Source of the DNA: Paragordius varius
Taxonomy: Eukaryota > Nematomorpha
Length of the DNA: 64,000 nt
Reading direction: 5' to 3'
Assembly (NCBI GenBank): GCA_964247055.1
Contig: OZ176054.1
Coordinates: 11,594,001 to 11,658,000 of the forward strand
In this document: positions 60,301 to 64,000 of the stretch, piece by piece
How positions within the stretch are numbered: position 1 is the first letter of the stretch
Layout: each line of letters begins with the position of its first letter
Translations under genes and position numbers: made by a program
Notes under the pieces: generated by a model
Databases searched by the model: none
What the model saw: the letters and a program-made list of their open reading frames with translations, nothing else
What the model was told of the DNA's origin: nothing

Positions 60301-63300
60301 TATAAATTATTTTAATATAATTATTAGGGTTATATTAGTCTTTAATTTAAAAAAATGTTTGGAAAAGCTTTTGGTTTGCTTTTTTAATAAAAATTATTAT
60401 TATCATAAATATTTTACCTAGTGGATACTAAAATGCATAGTTATAACTGAAAATTTATTACATAATGGCTATAAAAGATCAAAAATACCTTAAACTTTGT
60501 TTTTATCTTTAAATTTTCGAAATTATCAGCCTTGTAAAGAAAATAAATTAATATTAATGAGATGGTAATTTTTAAAAAACAAAAAACTTAAAAATGGCTG
60601 TTTTGAGTGACATAAAAGCAATAAAAAATGTTTTAATCAAAAAAAACTTTCTTGTGTTATCTTTTTTGGACATTCATCACCATCTAAACAAAGTTTGAGC
60701 TATTTTCATCCATTAGTTTTAAAAATATAATAATTAAAAATGCTCTCGCTTCGCGCGTTTGTCGCTCTTTGTGTCCAATATTAAGTGTCGATGTAATACA
60801 TATTAGTATACATTTTATAGAGTTTTTAATACTCTTTCGAATGATATATTACAAATGGGCATTACTTGTATATTTTCAAAGAAAAACATTTTTTAGTAAA
60901 ATTTTGATAAAGAGGGCGCATAATCAAAAAAATCAAATTATACAAAATTCTTCCAACGAGTTATAATTTTTATTTCAGATTTACCGTATTGATATTAAAT
61001 ATCAAAAAATGCAAAAAACTCGAGTGGCAGAAAAATTTGTTGTCTAGTGATTATTAAAGAAAGCAATACCAAATTTTTATTAAAATATAAAGTGTAAATG
61101 CATTAATAATTATGCAATTATTTCGCATTTTAAAGTCAAAATTTGAATTTTAAAAATTCATACGTTATCTCCGCATCATGACACCCTTTTTAAATAAATG
61201 GATAAAACAAATTAAAAAATTTAGATTGAAATATTAAATAAATGTTGAATTTTAACATCTAATATATATAATAATTTGAAAAATCGGAATAGTACCATGA
61301 TATAAATAATTAGTTTATAGGCACTTTATTTAATAATCTCTTTTCTAAAAATTTATATATATATATAATTTTATAAAAAAAACGAAATGAAATAAAAAAA
61401 AATTCAAATCTTTTGCGGTATATTATAAAATTTATATATTTTAGGGTTTGTGGATATGTGTGCTAATCATATCCCCTCCCCCATTGAAAATGCAAGACGT
61501 AAAATTGAACATACATATACTGGTCCAATGGTGTCACAAATTGCTAAGGCTATGATAGATTGTGATCCACAGGTATGAAATAAAATTTTTAAATTATTGT
61601 GATAAAATTTTGAAAGAAAAATGTGCTTTTTAAATAAATTTTATAAGGAAAAAAATTAAAAAGATTGACTAGATTTTGGTTTCTTTTTGGTTTTTTTACA
61701 AAAACATTAATGTAATAGAAATTTTTTAAGCTTTTATCATCGTGATTTTTTTATAACAATTACGACGATGATATAAAAAAGCCAAAACATATTCAAAAGT
61801 GATGAAACTCTCTCTGTATATATTATAAACTTTGAATGAGTTTTTGAGCATTCATATTGAAGTATATATATATATATTAACATAAATTTTGCAATTCATA
61901 ATTTGATACCTTGTTTCTAACATAAAACGAAACGACACTTGATTCTAAATAAAAAAATAATTTTTTTCTAAAGAAATCGAATCAAAAAAATATAAGTATA
62001 TATTAATTGAAATGGAATATATTATTTAATACATCGATCCATTTTTTACGAGTAAACAAACTCAAAAATACTAAATTAAAAATGGTATCAAATCATCCAA
62101 AGATGGAAAAAAACTTGATCATAAAATTTGTTTTTATTAAAGTTATATAAGTATAATGTATAAGTTTTTCAATAAAATAATAAATTTTTATGTGGTTAAA
62201 ATGCAATTGTATTCATTTTAAAACGATTATTCTTGTGTTTAGGGTCCCTTAATGATTCATACGGTAAAACTTTACCCTACGCCAGATGCGACGACATTCC
62301 ACGTTTTTGGGCGAATACTGAGTGGAACCCTTCAGGCCTCAACTTACATTACAGATCAGAATGGAATGCTTCTGCACAATGAAAATACATTTACCACGAG
62401 CCAACAAAAAGTTTCTTTTTAGATATTTTTTAGTAAAATGAATTTTTGAAAATTTTGGTTTTTTAAAATGCTATTTGGGAAAAAAATTGATTTATATTGT
62501 TATAAAATTGAATGTTGGAATAGAAATAAATTGATTATATAGTACAGTAGTTTTATCTTTTATAAACCCTCACTGCCTTTGAAAGGAGATTTTTTCAATG
62601 TAGAATACTGATCTAAGTTTTAGGCACTTTTTAACTATATAAAAAGGTATTAGTACTTTAGTTAAAGTTGTCTATATCTTTATTATGGTTTAACCATTTT
62701 TAAATGTTTAATTATCCGTTTTATCAAAATATATCTATAATAATATACAATATAACATTATTATAAAACTTGATATATATAATAATTCGACTTAAAAAAC
62801 TTTTTTTATATAATATTTTGTATTGCAGGTAAAAATTTTGGGTGAAAATTATACGCCCGAAGATGAGGAAGACAGTCGTATATGTAAAGTTGGACGGGTC
62901 TGGATTAATGAAGCCAGGTTAAAATTCATTTTTTTGTTAAATGTTTAAGATTCATGTAATGAATAAAAATATTTTAGTCACAGTTTTTTAAAATTACACA
63001 TTTTATTATGCGCTATTGTATTATTGGTAATTATAGTATTTTTAATTAACAAAATTGACAGAATTCCGCATTATATATTATTATATTTATTTAGAATTAT
63101 GCTAAAATGTGTATATGATAAAAATATAAATTTTAATTTTTGACTTTTATGTAAATATTTTTATCATATACGCATTTTAGCTTAATTCTAAATAAATCTT
63201 TAATTTATTAATGCTTTTTTTTACAAAAAAATTATAATACTTTTCTCGTATGAAGTTTGAATTCTTTGGCCAGTTATTTTAACTGATTCTCAACTCAAGA

Positions 63301-63313
63301 TATAAATATCGCT

Positions 63314-63380
<67 letters not shown>

Positions 63381-63520
63381 TTTATTTTTTCGATTTTCTT
63401 TAAAAAAGATATAAGATTGAAATCAACCGAGCCTGTGCTGGTAATTGGGTTCTGATAGAAGGGATTGATCAACCTATCGTTAAAACTGCAACCATAACTG
63501 ATCTCAATTTACAAGAAGAT
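52577..63520 (+). CDS. EFTUD2: EFTUD2 / Snu114, U5 snRNP GTPase (exons 1-17, 3' end outside window)
   Basis: An EF-2-like GTPase of the U5 snRNP that governs Brr2 unwinding during spliceosome activation and disassembly. Exons: 52577-52720, 52759-52912, 53314-53392, 53840-53915, 54218-54283, 54881-54916, 55210-55300, 55665-55747, 56887-57111, 57989-58097, 58680-58749, 59098-59188, 59659-59794, 61445-61572, 62243-62410, 62829-62917, 63409-63520. One frame runs through 619 codons; a GTATGT donor follows 63520. Start [15 protein letters not shown] matches human [15 protein letters not shown]. It has the acidic N-terminus, then [13 protein letters not shown], the P-loop [23 protein letters not shown] (G3), and INKIDR (G4). 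Later it has [29 protein letters not shown]-type [14 protein letters not shown], and GNWVLIEG then [11 protein letters not shown]. This is about 60% of the 972-residue human protein. Exon 15 carries about 20 extra residues before KILGENY. Intron 1 is only 38 nt. Introns hold MITEs, minisatellites and decayed exon copies. Confidence 0.96.
52721..52758 (+). other. 38-nt intron 1 of EFTUD2
   Basis: GTAAAT...TATTAG contains an in-frame TAA. Splicing joins EEERE to [12 protein letters not shown] in phase 0. Confidence 0.85.
54489..54676. mobile_element. Family D MITE, copy D3, in EFTUD2 intron 5
   Basis: The left end is TA-CAGTATGCATTTTAATGG. Internal agtgtatggaaaaaac faces ttttccatataaagtcctg. 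The right end is worn. Confidence 0.75.
56064..56150 (+). pseudogene. Decayed copy of EFTUD2 exon 9, oldest
   Basis: It aligns with the exon 9 start: acagaacg...acatgcaattcaagagg...tataaataaaattgatt-type. It contains an in-frame stop after EEL(V) and lacks the rest of the exon. Confidence 0.75.
56224..56450. mobile_element. Family D MITE, copy D4, between exon 9 copies
   Basis: The left end is TA-CAGTATGCCATTTAATG and the right end is ATGGCGTGCATCCTG-TA. The internal hairpin cacagtaatatatgggaaa faces tttttccatacactactgtg. Confidence 0.8.
56555..56672 (+). pseudogene. Decayed copy of EFTUD2 exon 9, younger
   Basis: It includes the intron end (ccctcatatag) and the exon start reading [20 protein letters not shown] then LCINKI, nearly identical to the real exon at 56887. 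It then diverges (VSKNTI and a stop), losing the Asp-Arg of the G4 motif. It lies 312 bases upstream of the true exon. Confidence 0.9.
57237..57297. repeat. (TA)n microsatellite, about 60 bp, EFTUD2 intron 9
   Basis: A pure TA run. Confidence 0.95.
57605..57890. repeat. Minisatellite, ~21-bp unit (tgttgtctttgcttgaaaaaa), EFTUD2 intron 9
   Basis: About 13 imperfect units in tandem, consensus as named. Both strands give long repetitive open frames (LEKMLSL..., FFQAKTT...) because the unit length is a multiple of three. These are not genes. The transition from pure units to degenerate edges is gradual. Confidence 0.92.
58214..58424. mobile_element. Family F hairpin MITE relic, copy F5, in EFTUD2 intron 10
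   Basis: Left: ccctgaacaaaaattcaccct. Right: gaatttgaattgtaaatggta. The repeats are fewer than in F1-F3. Confidence 0.55.
59931..61049. mobile_element. 1.1-kb terminal-inverted-repeat element, CACTA-like ends
   Basis: CACTAGACAACAAATTTT (59931) faces AAAATTTGTTGTCTAGTG (ending 61049). Inner inverted blocks also match (tatatcattcgaaagag at about 60157 against ctctttcgaatgatata at about 60832). It is non-coding and lies in EFTUD2 intron 13. No clean target duplication was seen, so the class is tentative. Confidence 0.7.
63318..63372. repeat. (TA)n microsatellite close to EFTUD2 exon 17 acceptor
   Basis: About 55 bases of TA, ending 36 bases before the exon. Confidence 0.95.
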
Positions 63521-64000
63521 GTATGTTATTAATTTTTTTTTATTTTATAGAATGGCATTCCGGAATTATAAAATTTTTTGCGTCTGATTTTTTATAGGTT
63601 TAAATTTTAGTTTCTTAAATTATTTTTCATTATTTTTTTGTGTTGGATCCATTATGTATCAAAAAGTATGGATATAACTTTTTAGGGGTTCTTAAATTAC
63701 ATTTAAACAATCTTTTTTTACCAAAAAAAAAGGATTTTAATTTTAAAGAATTTTTTATTGTATAAATAAATTTATATCACCATTGTTTTAATTCATTATT
63801 TCATTTTTATATCCCAGTTTATTATTTAAATTATAATGATAATAAAATCATTTAAAAAAATAAATATCGAAATCGTAAAATTTGACGTATGCTAGCTACA
63901 CATTTTCGACAAAATAATCAAACAGAAATTATATTTATTTTTTTAACATATACCTACCTACCTTATAACATGAAAAAAAAAATCATTAAGGTTAAAAATG
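63521..64000 (+). other. EFTUD2 intron 17, truncated by the window edge
   Basis: It begins GTATGT. No further exon was recognised before 64000. Confidence 0.8.

Noticed and set aside
1-64000. CRISPR arrays, operons, riboswitches and bacterial-type terminators
   Set aside because: The window is eukaryotic. No direct-repeat/spacer array was seen, and the tandem repeats have no unique spacers.

Overview
The window is a strongly A+T-rich piece of an animal nuclear genome. It has spliceosomal GT-AG introns, metazoan gene families (UFL1, RAP1, EFTUD2/Snu114, an ADAMTS-like reprolysin), a Pol III tRNA gene, and dense MITE and retroelement debris. I cannot place the species. Two ultrashort introns (22 and 25 nt) at the 5' end of one gene, beside kilobase introns further 3', recall what is reported for dicyemids and the 5' small-intron bias of parasitic flatworms, but this is only a hint.

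Layout: 1-2430 is the 3' part of an unrecognised Asn-rich protein. 2.6-9.0 kb is gene-poor and holds a TTAA-flanked MITE, tRNA-Gly(GCC), a diverged tandem array with a ~320 bp period, and long hairpin repeats. 9084-19163 (+) is a complete 18-exon UFL1, the E3 ligase of ufmylation. 20.1-26.3 kb is a pile of Ty3/gypsy fossils. 26.6-27.5 kb is a hAT-type element with a perfect 8-bp target duplication. 29967-40861 (+) is a secreted zinc metalloprotease of the ADAMTS/reprolysin type in 11 exons, one of them probably a 26-nt microexon. 43190-47775 (-) is a complete 4-exon RAP1 GTPase. 47.9-52.5 kb is a nest of MITEs inserted into MITEs, ending 59 bp before the start codon of EFTUD2. 52577-63520 (+) is the first 17 exons of EFTUD2, the U5 snRNP GTPase; the gene runs off the right edge.

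All exon models for the four recognised genes were read by eye from splice signals and family alignment, and each keeps one open frame from start to end. The genes are unrelated housekeeping or secreted functions with no operon logic. What links them is repeats: the same few MITE families recur in introns of UFL1, the metalloprotease, RAP1 and EFTUD2. The strongest observations are the micro-introns, the TTAA MITE family with readable nesting order, a triplicated EFTUD2 exon with two decayed copies, and frequent GTTT splice donors.
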